Shown here one piece after another: positions 14,603 to 22,023 of a stretch of DNA of 28,473 nucleotides. The DNA comes from UBA1557 sp041675185 (lineage in GTDB: Bacteria; Patescibacteriota; Patescibacteriia; Magasanikbacterales; UBA922): assembly GCA_041675185.1 (NCBI GenBank), contig JBAYUH010000013.1:1-28473 (forward strand), read 5' to 3'. The stretch's first letter is position 1; the number at the start of each line of letters is the position of its first letter. The translations under genes and the position numbers were made by a program. Below the pieces are notes generated by a model, which did no database searches, was not told the origin of the DNA, and worked only from the letters and a program-made list of their open reading frames with translations.

Positions 14603-16282
14603 ATGTTTGTAGGTATTTTATCTTTATCTTTGGTTTTGTTAGTCATTACATTACTAGTCAATCTTTTTTTGATTATATTGGTAAGAAGAGATCATAGTTT
14701 TACTGGAAATATTTTTATTTCTCTTTGTTTTCTGATGTCTTTGTGGCTTATATTATTATATGTAGATTCTAGCATAGGCCCTAGTGTACTATTAGCAAGG
14801 TTGAGTATTTTTGTAGCTACGGTGATGAGTTTACTTTTTTTTATCTTAGCAAAAGTTTTGCCAGACAAAGAATTAAATTTTAAGAAATCAAATATGATTT
14901 TGATTTTTATTTCTACTTTGTCTGTGATGCTATTGACTCTTTCACCGTTTGTATTCAAAAATATAAATATTGTAGATGGTAAAAGTAATATAGAAGTTGG
15001 TTATGGTATAGCAATTTTTGCTTTGTTTACTACTTTTTTTAGTTTTTTTGCTGTCTATACTTTGATTCACAACTTTATTCATGGTACAAAAAAAGAAAAA
15101 AGTAAAATAAAAATTGTTTTGGTAGGTCTTTCTTTGACACTTATTTTGATTACTGTAACTATACTTTTTCCTATTTTATTTTTTCATAATTTTAATTTTT
15201 TATTTTTGGCACCTATTTATGTCTTAGTTTTTTTGGTATCTGTGGCTTTGGCTATATTGAAGTATCACTTATTCAATATAAAAGTTGTGGCTACAGAATT
15301 TTTGGTCGTAGTGTTGGTGTTGATTTTGGTAATAGAAGGTATGACATCGGGATCTTATTTGCAAGTAATTTATAAGTTACTTTTTGCTTTATTAGTTTTT
15401 ATAATCGGTTTTCTATTGGTTAAAAGTGTCAAAAAAGAAATTCAACAAAGAGAAGCCTTGACAAAATTGACCAACAATCTAGAAAAAGCCAATTTACGTC
15501 TTCAAGAACTTGACCAACAAAAGACAGAATTTTTGTCGATTGCTTCTCATCAGCTTCGTACACCTCTAACAATTATTCGTGGTTATATTGAGCTTATTGG
15601 TGATGGTGCTTATGGTAAAGTAAACAGTAAGATGAAAGAAATATTGGGAAATATGGACGAAAGTAATGATAGACTTATGAAATTAGTAGAAGAATTTTTG
15701 GATATTACTCGTATAGAACAAGGCAGAACTAGGTTTTTATTTGCTGATGCTAGTCTAAATGATACTATATCTAGTGTAGTAAAAGAGTTAGCAATGAAAG
15801 CAGACACTAAAGATAAAAAACTAAAAGTTGTATGGAAGCCGGAGAAAAGTATTGATAAAATTTGTATGGACGAAGAAAAAATTCGTCACGTGGTTTTCAA
15901 TTTTGTAGACAATGCTATCAAATATAGTGACAAAGGTATTATAAAAGTTTCTTTGAAAAAAGAAGACAATGGTTTTAGTGTGAGAGTAAAAGATAATGGT
16001 TTTGGTTTTGACAAAGAAGATGAAGTCAATTTTTTTCAAAAATTTTATCGTGGTAAAAATGTCGAAGGTACCAATGTAAATGGTACAGGACTAGGTATTT
16101 ACGTTTGTCGTAGATTTATAGAAAAACATGGCGGACATGTTTGGGCACATAGTCCAGGACTTGGCAAAGGTAGTGAATTTGGTTTTTGGATACCAGGTAT
16201 AAAGGTGGATGATAGTGAAAGTGAGTCAATAAATGAAAATGAAGATCGTGGAACTGGGAAATTGGAAAGAAACAAATCGTAG
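14603..16282 (+). CDS. Membrane sensor histidine kinase with N-terminal 7TM-type region
   Basis: A 559-residue protein. The first 275 residues form seven or eight hydrophobic helices of the histidine-kinase N-terminal 7TM type common in CPR. A short coiled coil follows (about 277-308), then a HisKA domain with the H-box ASHQLRTPLTIIRGY (phospho-acceptor His316) and an HATPase domain: N-box VVFNFVDNAIKYS (Asn433, Asn437), G1 DNGFGF (464-469), and G2 GTGLGIY (494-500). It should autophosphorylate in response to a membrane or soluble signal, but no response regulator gene is adjacent in the window. The tail after residue 530 is acidic and low complexity. The gene has its own promoter-like element and is followed by a GC-rich hairpin repeat. 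High confidence in class, signal unknown. Confidence 0.95.
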   Translation: MFVGILSLSLVLLVITLLVNLFLIILVRRDHSFTGNIFISLCFLMSLWLILLYVDSSIGPSVLLARLSIFVATVMSLLFFILAKVLPDKELNFKKSNMILIFISTLSVMLLTLSPFVFKNINIVDGKSNIEVGYGIAIFALFTTFFSFFAVYTLIHNFIHGTKKEKSKIKIVLVGLSLTLILITVTILFPILFFHNFNFLFLAPIYVLVFLVSVALAILKYHLFNIKVVATEFLVVVLVLILVIEGMTSGSYLQVIYKLLFALLVFIIGFLLVKSVKKEIQQREALTKLTNNLEKANLRLQELDQQKTEFLSIASHQLRTPLTIIRGYIELIGDGAYGKVNSKMKEILGNMDESNDRLMKLVEEFLDITRIEQGRTRFLFADASLNDTISSVVKELAMKADTKDKKLKVVWKPEKSIDKICMDEEKIRHVVFNFVDNAIKYSDKGIIKVSLKKEDNGFSVRVKDNGFGFDKEDEVNFFQKFYRGKNVEGTNVNGTGLGIYVCRRFIEKHGGHVWAHSPGLGKGSEFGFWIPGIKVDDSESESINENEDRGTGKLERNKS

Positions 16283-16338
16283 AGGTGGTTTCCTCATTCC
16301 CCACTTGCCCGCCCAATGGGAGGGTTCCTCTTTCCTCG
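16283..16338. repeat. GC-rich hairpin segment after the kinase gene
   Basis: A block far richer in GC than its surroundings starts right after the kinase stop. It contains cccgccc (16308-16314) paired, with one G-A mismatch, to gggaggg (16318-16324) over a 3-nt loop, followed by a pyrimidine-rich stretch. It may act as a transcription terminator, but no long T-run follows, and its composition suggests a dispersed repeat. Confidence 0.5.
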
Positions 16339-16345
16339 TGTATAT

Positions 16346-16373
16346 TTGCTTTTTATCTTAATAGTGCTATAAT
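16346..16373 (+). promoter_or_regulatory. Promoter for the bactofilin gene
   Basis: TTGCTT (16346-16351), a 16-nt spacer and TATAAT (16368-16373) preceded by the extended -10 TGC. Transcription is expected near 16380, giving a leader of about 27 nt. Confidence 0.6.
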
Positions 16374-16406
16374 ATTCAAGCTTTTAAAATTTTAATTTTT
16401 ATATCT

Positions 16407-16901
16407 ATGTTCAAACAAAATCATGATGAATTATCCAATTTATCACAAGAATCTAATCATTCTCATCACAGTACCAACAATCATGGAGATGATCAAGTAG
16501 AAACTGTAGTTGGTCCTTCTGTCGTAGTAGAAGGTGATTTTGTTTCAGAAGGTAATATTTTGGTCAAAGGTACAGTATCTGGCAATGTCAAAACTGGTCG
16601 TCTTTTGACAGTAGAAGAAGGTGCCAAAATTTTGGCCAATGTCAAAGCTGGAGATGCTATAGTCTCTGGTGAAGTACAGGGCAATGTCAAAGTTGATGGT
16701 AAATTGGAGTTGACATCTTCTGCTCGTCTAATGGGAGATATTAGTTGTGATGTTTTAGTGGTGGAAGCAGGAGCTTTGTTACAAGGTAAAGTATCTATGA
16801 ATGGTTTGGAAGATTTTTCTAATAAAAATGAAAAAAAAGTAGTCAAACGTGTAAAAAAGATTACAGAAGAAGAGGATACTGACTCAGGATTAGATGAATA
16901 G
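16407..16901 (+). CDS. Bactofilin family cytoskeletal protein
   Basis: A 164-residue protein with the bactofilin plan. A disordered His/Asn/Ser-rich N-terminus (1-35) precedes a core of short repeated turns with the right-handed beta-helix rhythm (VVEGDFVSEGNILVKG, then VSGNVKTGR, GDAIVSGEVQGNVKV and LMGDISCDVLVVEAGA), spanning about 36-135. A charged tail (KKVVKRVKKITEEEDTD) follows. Bactofilins polymerise without nucleotide and scaffold cell-wall or envelope enzymes. It is preceded by an extended -10 promoter and followed by a 9-bp hairpin. The nearest downstream gene is a diacylglycerol-kinase-like protein. Identification is firm on repeat pattern and size; its cellular job here is unknown. 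Confidence 0.93.
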   Translation: MFKQNHDELSNLSQESNHSHHSTNNHGDDQVETVVGPSVVVEGDFVSEGNILVKGTVSGNVKTGRLLTVEEGAKILANVKAGDAIVSGEVQGNVKVDGKLELTSSARLMGDISCDVLVVEAGALLQGKVSMNGLEDFSNKNEKKVVKRVKKITEEEDTDSGLDE

Positions 16902-16913
16902 TTTTATTGTAGA

Positions 16914-16937
16914 TTAGCTTTGTTTATTCAAAGCTAA
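16914..16937 (+). terminator. Hairpin after bactofilin (weak terminator candidate)
   Basis: ttagctttg (16914-16922) and caaagctaa (16929-16937) form a perfect 9-bp stem with a 6-nt loop. The following bases are mixed A/T rather than a T-run, so termination would be inefficient. It could equally be an mRNA-stabilising hairpin between bactofilin and the next gene. Confidence 0.4.
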
Positions 16938-16956
16938 CTAATTGAAAATCTTCTTT

Positions 16957-17718
16957 ATGTATGTCTACCTCTATGACAATTTTTTAAAGAACAAAAGATA
17001 CGACTCGCTTATCAAAGCCATGGAAACGAGATTGACAGATTATGGTATAGCCGGTAAAATCATCAGACTTCAACGTTATACTAATTGTGAAATGTTGATT
17101 GAAGACGAGATTCGTAAAGGTGCCAAAAATATTGTAATTGTCGGAAACGATGTAACTTTTGGTCATGTTCTTTCACGAGCTGCCTCTTGTCGTGTGGCTT
17201 ATGGTTTTTTGCCAGTTGGTACAGAAAATAGTATTGCTGAAGTTTTGGGTATTCCAGTTGGTATAGATGCTTGTGATGTCTTAGCCAAAAGAAGAAAATT
17301 ATTTTTGGATGTTGGCTGGCTCAATAATAGATATTTTATTTCTCAACTTCATATCCCACCTAGTGATATTGAAATCGAATATGATGAAAGTTTCAAAGTG
17401 GCAAGTAGAGGAAGAAAGATGGAATTGGTAGTTTGTAATTTGAAACCTTTTGTTTGGTCAAAGGGTGGAAAAAAATTTGTTGTTCATCCTCAAGATGGTA
17501 AGCTTGAAGCTTTTCTTCGTCCAATTGTCAGAAAAGGTGTTTTCAAAAAAGAACAATTTGAAGAGCCAAGTATTTTTCCTTTTGAAGAAATTATTGTTTC
17601 TAGTAAAAAACCTTTTGTGGTAGAAACAGATGGTAATATTTCTAAAGAAATAAAAGTAAAAATAAAATTAGCCAAAAGTAGAATAGAAATGATAGTTGGT
17701 CGTGATCGAAAATTTTGA
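16957..17718 (+). CDS. Diacylglycerol/lipid kinase-like protein lacking the GGDGT motif
   Basis: A 253-residue protein resembling the catalytic alpha/beta domain of diacylglycerol kinase / NAD kinase-like proteins. NIVIVGNDVTFGHVLSRA (58-75) occupies the position of the nucleotide-binding GGDGT loop, and AYGFLPVGTENSIAEVLGIP (81-100) matches the conserved GxxPxGTxNDxAxxLG segment. A beta-rich C-terminal domain follows, ending in VETDGN and KIKLAKSRIEMIV, as in YegS/DgkB relatives. The glycine-rich loop reads GNDVT instead of GGDGT, so ATP binding is questionable. I chose the ATG at 16957 (MYVYLYDNFL); a TTG at 16942 in frame would add five residues. A tRNA gene follows. Confidence 0.65.
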   Translation: MYVYLYDNFLKNKRYDSLIKAMETRLTDYGIAGKIIRLQRYTNCEMLIEDEIRKGAKNIVIVGNDVTFGHVLSRAASCRVAYGFLPVGTENSIAEVLGIPVGIDACDVLAKRRKLFLDVGWLNNRYFISQLHIPPSDIEIEYDESFKVASRGRKMELVVCNLKPFVWSKGGKKFVVHPQDGKLEAFLRPIVRKGVFKKEQFEEPSIFPFEEIIVSSKKPFVVETDGNISKEIKVKIKLAKSRIEMIVGRDRKF

Positions 17719-17772
17719 CATTGATTTCACTGAATTTCAGTTTAATCTTTTTAATCAGTGTTTTGTTTAGAA

Positions 17773-17858
17773 GCCCAGATGGTGGAATGGTATACACACT
17801 AGCTTGAGGTGCTAGGCTTGTAATGAGCGTGCGGGTTCGAGTCCCGCTCTGGGCACCA
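17773..17858 (+). tRNA. tRNA-Leu (anticodon GAG), CCA encoded
   Basis: An 86-nt class II tRNA. The acceptor gcccaga (17773-17779) pairs with tctgggc (17848-17854), followed by discriminator A and an encoded CCA (17856-17858). The anticodon stem ctagc/gctag encloses the loop ttgaggt, giving anticodon GAG (Leu, CUU/CUC). A long variable arm (gcttgtaatgagcgt) and the T arm gcggg-ttcgagt-cccgc are clear. No intron is seen. A TTGACA lies at 17715-17720, overlapping the upstream stop codon, but I found no well-spaced -10. Confidence 0.97.
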
Positions 17859-17933
17859 GAATTAACTCAAAGAGTTTGCAGAGGATTTGACGTACAAAGT
17901 GGTGTAAGAATAGAATTTATATTATAAACTAAT

Positions 17934-18581
17934 ATGTTCACTGGAATAATACAAGCTTGTTTGCCTATAAATACTATCAAAAAAGTACCAGGTCTTTTTA
18001 GTTTTTCTTTAATTTTGCCAATAGATTTGATGACTGATTTGAAAATAGGAGCTAGTGTGTCAATTGATGGTGTTTGTTTGACTGTGACGAAAATTGTTGA
18101 TAGAGAAATATTTTTTGATGCTATGCAAGAAACTTTACAATTGACTAGTCTTGGAAAATTGGAAGCAGGACAGAAAGTAAATGTAGAACGTTCATTTTTG
18201 CAGGGTGCTGAAGTTGGTGGACATATAATTTCAGGGCATGTACATGGAATTGCCAAGATTATAAATATTGAAGAATTAGAAAACAATCATGTTGTAACTT
18301 TTGAATTGCCAGAAGGATTGTCAAAATACGTTTTTAATAAAGGTTTTATTGCTCTTGACGGGGCTAGTCTAACAGTGGTTGATCCAAATTTTTCAAAAAA
18401 CACTTTGAAAGTCTGGTTTATACCAGAAACTCTGGCACGGACAACATTTGGTTTCAAGATTGTCGGAGATGTAGTCAATGTAGAAGTAGAACAAGCTACA
18501 CGTGTAGCAGTCGATACTATTGAAAGGATTCTTCCTCAGTATCTGAGTGATTTGAAAGAAAAAAAACATTATAAAAAATAG
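17934..18581 (+). CDS. ribE: Riboflavin synthase, alpha chain
   Basis: A 215-residue protein with two tandem lumazine-binding beta-barrels. It dismutates two 6,7-dimethyl-8-ribityllumazine molecules to riboflavin, normally as a homotrimer. The N-terminus MFTGII, GASVSIDGVCLTV (Ser41 and Cys48), GGHIISGHVHG (His102), LDGASLTV (Thr147) and IPETLARTTFG closely follow the E. coli enzyme. The C-terminal VNVEVEQAT has Glu186 where E. coli has the catalytic Asp185, a conservative change. No other rib gene and no FMN riboswitch (RFN element) are visible, so it is an orphan here and presumably depends on lumazine made elsewhere in the genome or taken up. The stop codon lies inside the terminator stem at 18574-18601. 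Confidence 0.94.
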   Translation: MFTGIIQACLPINTIKKVPGLFSFSLILPIDLMTDLKIGASVSIDGVCLTVTKIVDREIFFDAMQETLQLTSLGKLEAGQKVNVERSFLQGAEVGGHIISGHVHGIAKIINIEELENNHVVTFELPEGLSKYVFNKGFIALDGASLTVVDPNFSKNTLKVWFIPETLARTTFGFKIVGDVVNVEVEQATRVAVDTIERILPQYLSDLKEKKHYKK

Positions 18582-18603
18582 GAAATTATCTTCCTATTTT
18601 TTT
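18574..18603 (+). terminator. Intrinsic terminator of riboflavin synthase gene
   Basis: aaaaataggaa (18574-18584) and ttcctattttt (18591-18601) pair perfectly over 11 bp with a 6-nt loop, and the 3' arm runs into a T tract. The gene's TAG stop is part of the stem. Confidence 0.8.
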
Positions 18604-18615
18604 ATAATATTACCA

Positions 18616-18644
18616 TTGACAAAAAGCCTTTTTTTTGCTATATT
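18616..18644 (+). promoter_or_regulatory. rnpB promoter
   Basis: TTGACA (18616-18621), 17-nt spacer, TATATT (18639-18644) with TGC immediately upstream of the -10. The predicted start, about 7 bases on, coincides with the 5' end of the RNase P P1 helix at 18651, which supports both calls. Confidence 0.85.
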
Positions 18645-18650
18645 AAGCAC

Positions 18651-19206
18651 GTTCGTTTTACAGACGATGATCGCTCCACCTTCGTTCTTCACTCCGTTTC
18701 GAACTATGGTGGACAAGCCCTGTTTTGAGTTGGGGACTTGTCCTCCGAAGTTCAAACAAAGCGAAGAGCGTAGGAGGGGAGGAAAGTCCGAACTTCCTTT
18801 GGAGAAATCCAATGTAAGGGTAGTGGATAACGTCCACCTCCTATCTCTCACGAGAATTGGGACGGGAAAGTGCCACAGAGACTATACTAGTCCCGACTTG
18901 TCGGGACAAAAGGTGAAAAGTGGTTTGATGTCATTTACTCTCGAGATAAATGGCTACAAACTTCGGCTCCCAGTGATGGGATGTCGTGGTAAACCCTACC
19001 TGAAGAAAGAGCAGCGTTACGATTTATCGTTTCGAAAAGTTAGTTCGTTTGAGTCTATAAGCAATTATAGATCTAGATAAATGATCATCAGCCTATACTA
19101 AAGCTTCGGCTAACAAGTCTATTATACTTTGTTTATTATAATATTACTTGTACATCGAAGCTTTAGTGTAGGTGTACAGAATTCGGCTTATGTCTGTAGA
19201 ATGAAC
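18651..19206 (+). ncRNA. rnpB: RNase P RNA, enlarged (about 556 nt)
   Basis: This is the catalytic RNA that removes 5' leaders from pre-tRNAs. The P4-forming block gaggaaagtccg (18778-18790) and its partner acagaattcggctta (19176-19190) are both present, as is the conserved tagataaatgatcatc-like stretch (19074-19089) near the 3' end. P1 is a 15-bp helix (18651-18665 with 19192-19206; two G-U pairs), which fixes both ends. Bacterial P RNAs are usually 350-400 nt. The extra length comes from hairpins in the 5' domain (18675-18713, 18711-18743, 18742-18777), gtcccgacttgtcgggac (18890-18907) and a long 3' hairpin (19093-19108 with 19156-19171) at a P19-like position. A 154-codon open frame across it is fortuitous. 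Confidence 0.95.
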
Positions 19207-19211
19207 AATTG

Positions 19212-19248
19212 AAATCATCTTATGCAAATAAGATGATTTTTGTTTTTT
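19212..19248 (+). terminator. Intrinsic terminator of rnpB
   Basis: aaatcatctta (19212-19222) and taagatgattt (19229-19239) form an 11-bp perfect stem with loop tgcaaa, followed by a T-rich tail to 19248. It begins six bases after the P1 helix ends. Confidence 0.9.
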
Positions 19249-19261
19249 AAATATTTATATG

Positions 19262-19296
19262 CTAAAACGTCCGTAGGGACATCCCTACCGTTTTAG
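19262..19296. repeat. Hairpin repeat between rnpB and the sugar transferase gene
   Basis: ctaaaacg (19262-19269) pairs with cgttttag (19289-19296), and inside it tagggacatcccta forms a second stem. It is GC-richer than the flanks and sits between the rnpB terminator and the next promoter, like other dispersed hairpins in this window. Confidence 0.6.
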
Positions 19297-19312
19297 ATAG
19301 ATTATTTTGCAG

Positions 19313-19341
19313 TTGACCAAAGCTTATTTTTACGCTATTAT
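19313..19341 (+). promoter_or_regulatory. Promoter for the sugar transferase / glycosyltransferase run
   Basis: TTGACC (19313-19318), 17-nt spacer, TATTAT (19336-19341). Expected start near 19348, about 20 bases before the ATG at 19369. Confidence 0.65.
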
Positions 19342-19368
19342 AAAGATAAATTATTATCTAAAAAATAT

Positions 19369-20787
19369 ATGAAACGTTCGGAAATTTTACTTATGATTTT
19401 ACAAGTGCCAATTGATTTTTTGATGCTTATTTTGGCTGGTTTTAGTGCTTATTTATTACGTTTTAGTTCATGGGCCATAGATCTCAAACCAGTTATTTTT
19501 GATATTAGTATGTGGCAATTTTTGAATATTGTAGGTAGTTTTGCGATTGTCTGGGTTTTTATTTTTGCTATATTGGGTTTGTATTCGGTCAATCCCAATC
19601 GTCGATTTGCCCAAGATTTACTTAGAGTAATTTTTGCTTGTTTTGTAGGACTTTGTGTAATCGCACTTTATATTATGCTTACAAACAAATTGTTTGACTC
19701 TAGATTTTTGGTTATTTCTAGTTGGGTTTTTGCCATGATTTATGTAATTTTTGGTAGATTCTTAGTGAGAGGTCTCAAAGCTCTTTTGTATCGTCTAGGT
19801 ATTGGTTTGCGTAGAGTAGTAATAATTGGTTCTGAAAATATTAGTAAAATTATTGTAGATACTTTAGGACAAAATCCAAGATTAGGTTATAAGATTGTCC
19901 AAGTTTATGATACTTATAATAATAAACTAAACAAAGAATTATTGAGTTTGAATTTGAATGAAATTATTTTTGTGAATCCTCGCGCTCATGAAGAGGAGAC
20001 TTTACAAGCCAAAAGGTTTTGTGATCAGAATCACATTGTTTTCAAATATTCAGCTGATGTTTTTTCTACTTATTCTACTAATATGTCAGTCTATACTTTG
20101 GCAGGTGTGCCAATTGTAGAACTCAAAAAGACTTCTCTTGACGGTTGGGGTAGAATTAGCAAAAGAATTTTTGATATAGTAATGAGTTTGATTATTTTAG
20201 TACTTGTTAGTCCTCTTATGCTTTTGACTACATTTGTTATTCTAATAGAAACTGGTCGTCCAATAATTTATAAAAATGAAAGAATAGGTATCAGAGGAAT
20301 GAAATTTTTGACACTCAAATTTCGATCTATGTACCAAAAAGATTCTACAGGAGCTCAATTTGGAGAAGCAGGGTTTAGGGCTGAAGAAAAAGAAAAAGAA
20401 CTTATAAATAAAAATGGCAGTAAGAAAGGTCCAATTTACAAAATTGCCAATGATCCACGAGTTACACCTTTTGGTAGGGTTATTCGTCGTTTTAGTATTG
20501 ATGAATTGCCACAATTTTTCAATGTTTTGGTAGGCAATATGAGTATTGTGGGACCAAGACCTCATCAGCCACGTGAAGTAGAAAAATATGTAAAAAATTA
20601 TCCTGATGTTTTTGTCTTAAAACCTGGCATTACAGGTTTATCTCAAATTTCTGGTAGAAGTGATTTGTCTTTTCAGGATGAAATGAAGTTGGATATTTTT
20701 TATACAGAAAAGTGGAATTTGTATTTGGATTTTATTATTTTTTTCAAAACACCTTTTATATTATTTAGGAAAAGAAAAGTTTTGTAA
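19369..20787 (+). CDS. Polyprenyl-phosphate sugar-1-phosphate transferase (initiating exopolysaccharide transferase)
   Basis: A 472-residue membrane protein. Four or five N-terminal helices (first about 130 residues) precede a Rossmann-like CoA-binding-type domain (RRVVIIGSENISKIIVDTL) and the C-terminal bacterial sugar transferase domain (from about 265). That domain shows KRIFDIVMSLIILVLVSPLML, GRPIIYKNERIGIRGMKFLTLKFRSM, DPRVTPFGRVIRRFSIDELPQ, NMSIVGPRP and PGITGLSQISGRSDLSF. Enzymes of this family (WbaP, WcaJ) move a sugar-1-phosphate from a nucleotide sugar to undecaprenyl phosphate to start surface polysaccharide or glycan assembly. It has its own promoter and is followed, after a word-array hairpin, by three GT4 glycosyltransferases, consistent with one pathway. 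The sugar cannot be told from sequence. Confidence 0.95.
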   Translation: MKRSEILLMILQVPIDFLMLILAGFSAYLLRFSSWAIDLKPVIFDISMWQFLNIVGSFAIVWVFIFAILGLYSVNPNRRFAQDLLRVIFACFVGLCVIALYIMLTNKLFDSRFLVISSWVFAMIYVIFGRFLVRGLKALLYRLGIGLRRVVIIGSENISKIIVDTLGQNPRLGYKIVQVYDTYNNKLNKELLSLNLNEIIFVNPRAHEEETLQAKRFCDQNHIVFKYSADVFSTYSTNMSVYTLAGVPIVELKKTSLDGWGRISKRIFDIVMSLIILVLVSPLMLLTTFVILIETGRPIIYKNERIGIRGMKFLTLKFRSMYQKDSTGAQFGEAGFRAEEKEKELINKNGSKKGPIYKIANDPRVTPFGRVIRRFSIDELPQFFNVLVGNMSIVGPRPHQPREVEKYVKNYPDVFVLKPGITGLSQISGRSDLSFQDEMKLDIFYTEKWNLYLDFIIFFKTPFILFRKRKVL

Positions 20788-20790
20788 AAA

Positions 20791-20894
20791 GGCTGGAAAT
20801 GCCAGAAAAGCTTAAAAGGCTTGAAAGGCATTTTTTTAAATATTTTGTCTAATTAGCCTTTCGGGCCTTTCTGGCATTTTAAGCTTTTCAAGCA
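20791..20894. repeat. Nonanucleotide word-array hairpin
   Basis: The left arm consists of strict 9-nt words: ggctggaaa, tgccagaaa, agcttaaaa, ggcttgaaa (20791-20826). The right arm read on the minus strand (20894-20859) is tgcttgaaa, agcttaaaa, tgccagaaa, ggcccgaaa. The inner words appear in swapped order, yet the common pattern NGCNNRAAA still lets the arms pair. The unit fills the gap between the sugar transferase and the first glycosyltransferase. Confidence 0.85.
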
Positions 20895-20901
20895 TTTGAT
20901 T

Positions 20902-22023
20902 ATGAAGATTGCATTGGTACACGATTATTTATCACAAGATGGGGGAGCTGAGAGAGTCTTGCAAGCGTTTCACGAAATTTGGCCAGAAGCGCCAATTTTT
21001 GTTTTGTTTTATGATAAAAATAAAATAAAAAATTTTGCTGATGCTAATATTCGAGAATCATTTTTGAGTAAATTACCTTTTGTAAAAAGTAAATTTCAAT
21101 GGTATCTGCCACTGATGCCACTGGCTACTGAGAAACATGATCTAAATGATTTTGATGTAGTATTATCTTCTACTAGTGCTTTTGCTAAAGGTATTTTGAC
21201 CAAAGAAGATTCTTTGCATATTTCTTATTGTCATACCCCGACACGCTATCTTTGGTCTGATACCCATGAATATATCCAAGATTTGAAGTATAATTTTTTG
21301 GTTAAATTTTTTTTACCATCTTTAATTCACAAATTACGTATTTGGGACAAGAATAGTGTAGATAGGGTTGATTATTTTATTGCTAATTCATACACTATTG
21401 TAAAAAGAATAAAAAAATATTATAGAAGAAAAAGTGATGTTATTTTTCCGCCGGTAAACTTGAAAAAATTTTTTATTAGTGAAAAACAAGAAGATTATTT
21501 TGTGACAGGTGGACGTATTGTCAATTACAAACGTTTTGATCTTGTGGCACAGGCTTTCAATCGACTTGGTTACAAACTAAAAATATTTGGTGATGGACCA
21601 GCTCTAAAATCTTTAAAAAAATTAGCCAAAAGTAATATTGAATTTTTGGGTCGTATTTCTGATGAGGAAAAAGCTCAAGTTTTGAGTAAAGCACGAGCTT
21701 TTATTCATCCTCAAGTCGAAGATTTTGGTATTACGCCAGTGGAATCTATGGCTAGTGGTCGTCCAGTAATTGCCTTTGGAGTTGGTGGAGTTACAGAAAC
21801 TATTGTACAAGGTGTGAGTGGTTTGTTTTTTTATAAGCAAGATTGGGAAACACTTTTTGATACAGTTTTGAATTTTGATAAGTATACTTGGGATAGTGGG
21901 AAGATTAGTGAATTGGCCTGTCGTTTTGATGAGAAGATTTTCAAAGAAAAAATAAAAAAATATGTAGATGAACATTATTTAGATTTTTTGTCAGAGATGA
22001 ATAGGTGCGATCTTGAAATTTAG
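20902..22023 (+). CDS. Glycosyltransferase family 4
   Basis: A 373-residue GT-B-fold enzyme. MKIALVHDYLSQDGGAERVL opens the N-terminal acceptor domain, SYCHTPTRYLWSD is typical of WbaZ-like mannosyltransferases, and VTGGRIVNYKRFDLVAQAF starts the nucleotide-sugar domain. The EX7E motif is E273-DFGITPV-E281, followed by GRPVIAFGVGGVTETI. It should retain anomeric configuration and add a sugar, probably to the lipid-linked chain begun by the upstream transferase. I chose ATG 20902 because the family's MKIAL start is there; a TTG six bases upstream is also in frame. The stop codon TAG immediately precedes a solo A/T-rich hairpin element. Confidence 0.95.
   Translation: MKIALVHDYLSQDGGAERVLQAFHEIWPEAPIFVLFYDKNKIKNFADANIRESFLSKLPFVKSKFQWYLPLMPLATEKHDLNDFDVVLSSTSAFAKGILTKEDSLHISYCHTPTRYLWSDTHEYIQDLKYNFLVKFFLPSLIHKLRIWDKNSVDRVDYFIANSYTIVKRIKKYYRRKSDVIFPPVNLKKFFISEKQEDYFVTGGRIVNYKRFDLVAQAFNRLGYKLKIFGDGPALKSLKKLAKSNIEFLGRISDEEKAQVLSKARAFIHPQVEDFGITPVESMASGRPVIAFGVGGVTETIVQGVSGLFFYKQDWETLFDTVLNFDKYTWDSGKISELACRFDEKIFKEKIKKYVDEHYLDFLSEMNRCDLEI

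Noticed and set aside
17859..17933. FMN riboswitch or a second tRNA upstream of riboflavin synthase
   Set aside because: The 75-nt gap lacks the conserved RFN blocks and does not fold as a tRNA. It is also too short for an FMN aptamer.
18616..19080. A 154-codon plus-strand open frame
   Set aside because: It starts in the rnpB promoter and runs through conserved RNase P RNA blocks. The translation has no family resemblance and the RNA evidence (promoter, P1, P4 blocks, terminator) is much stronger.
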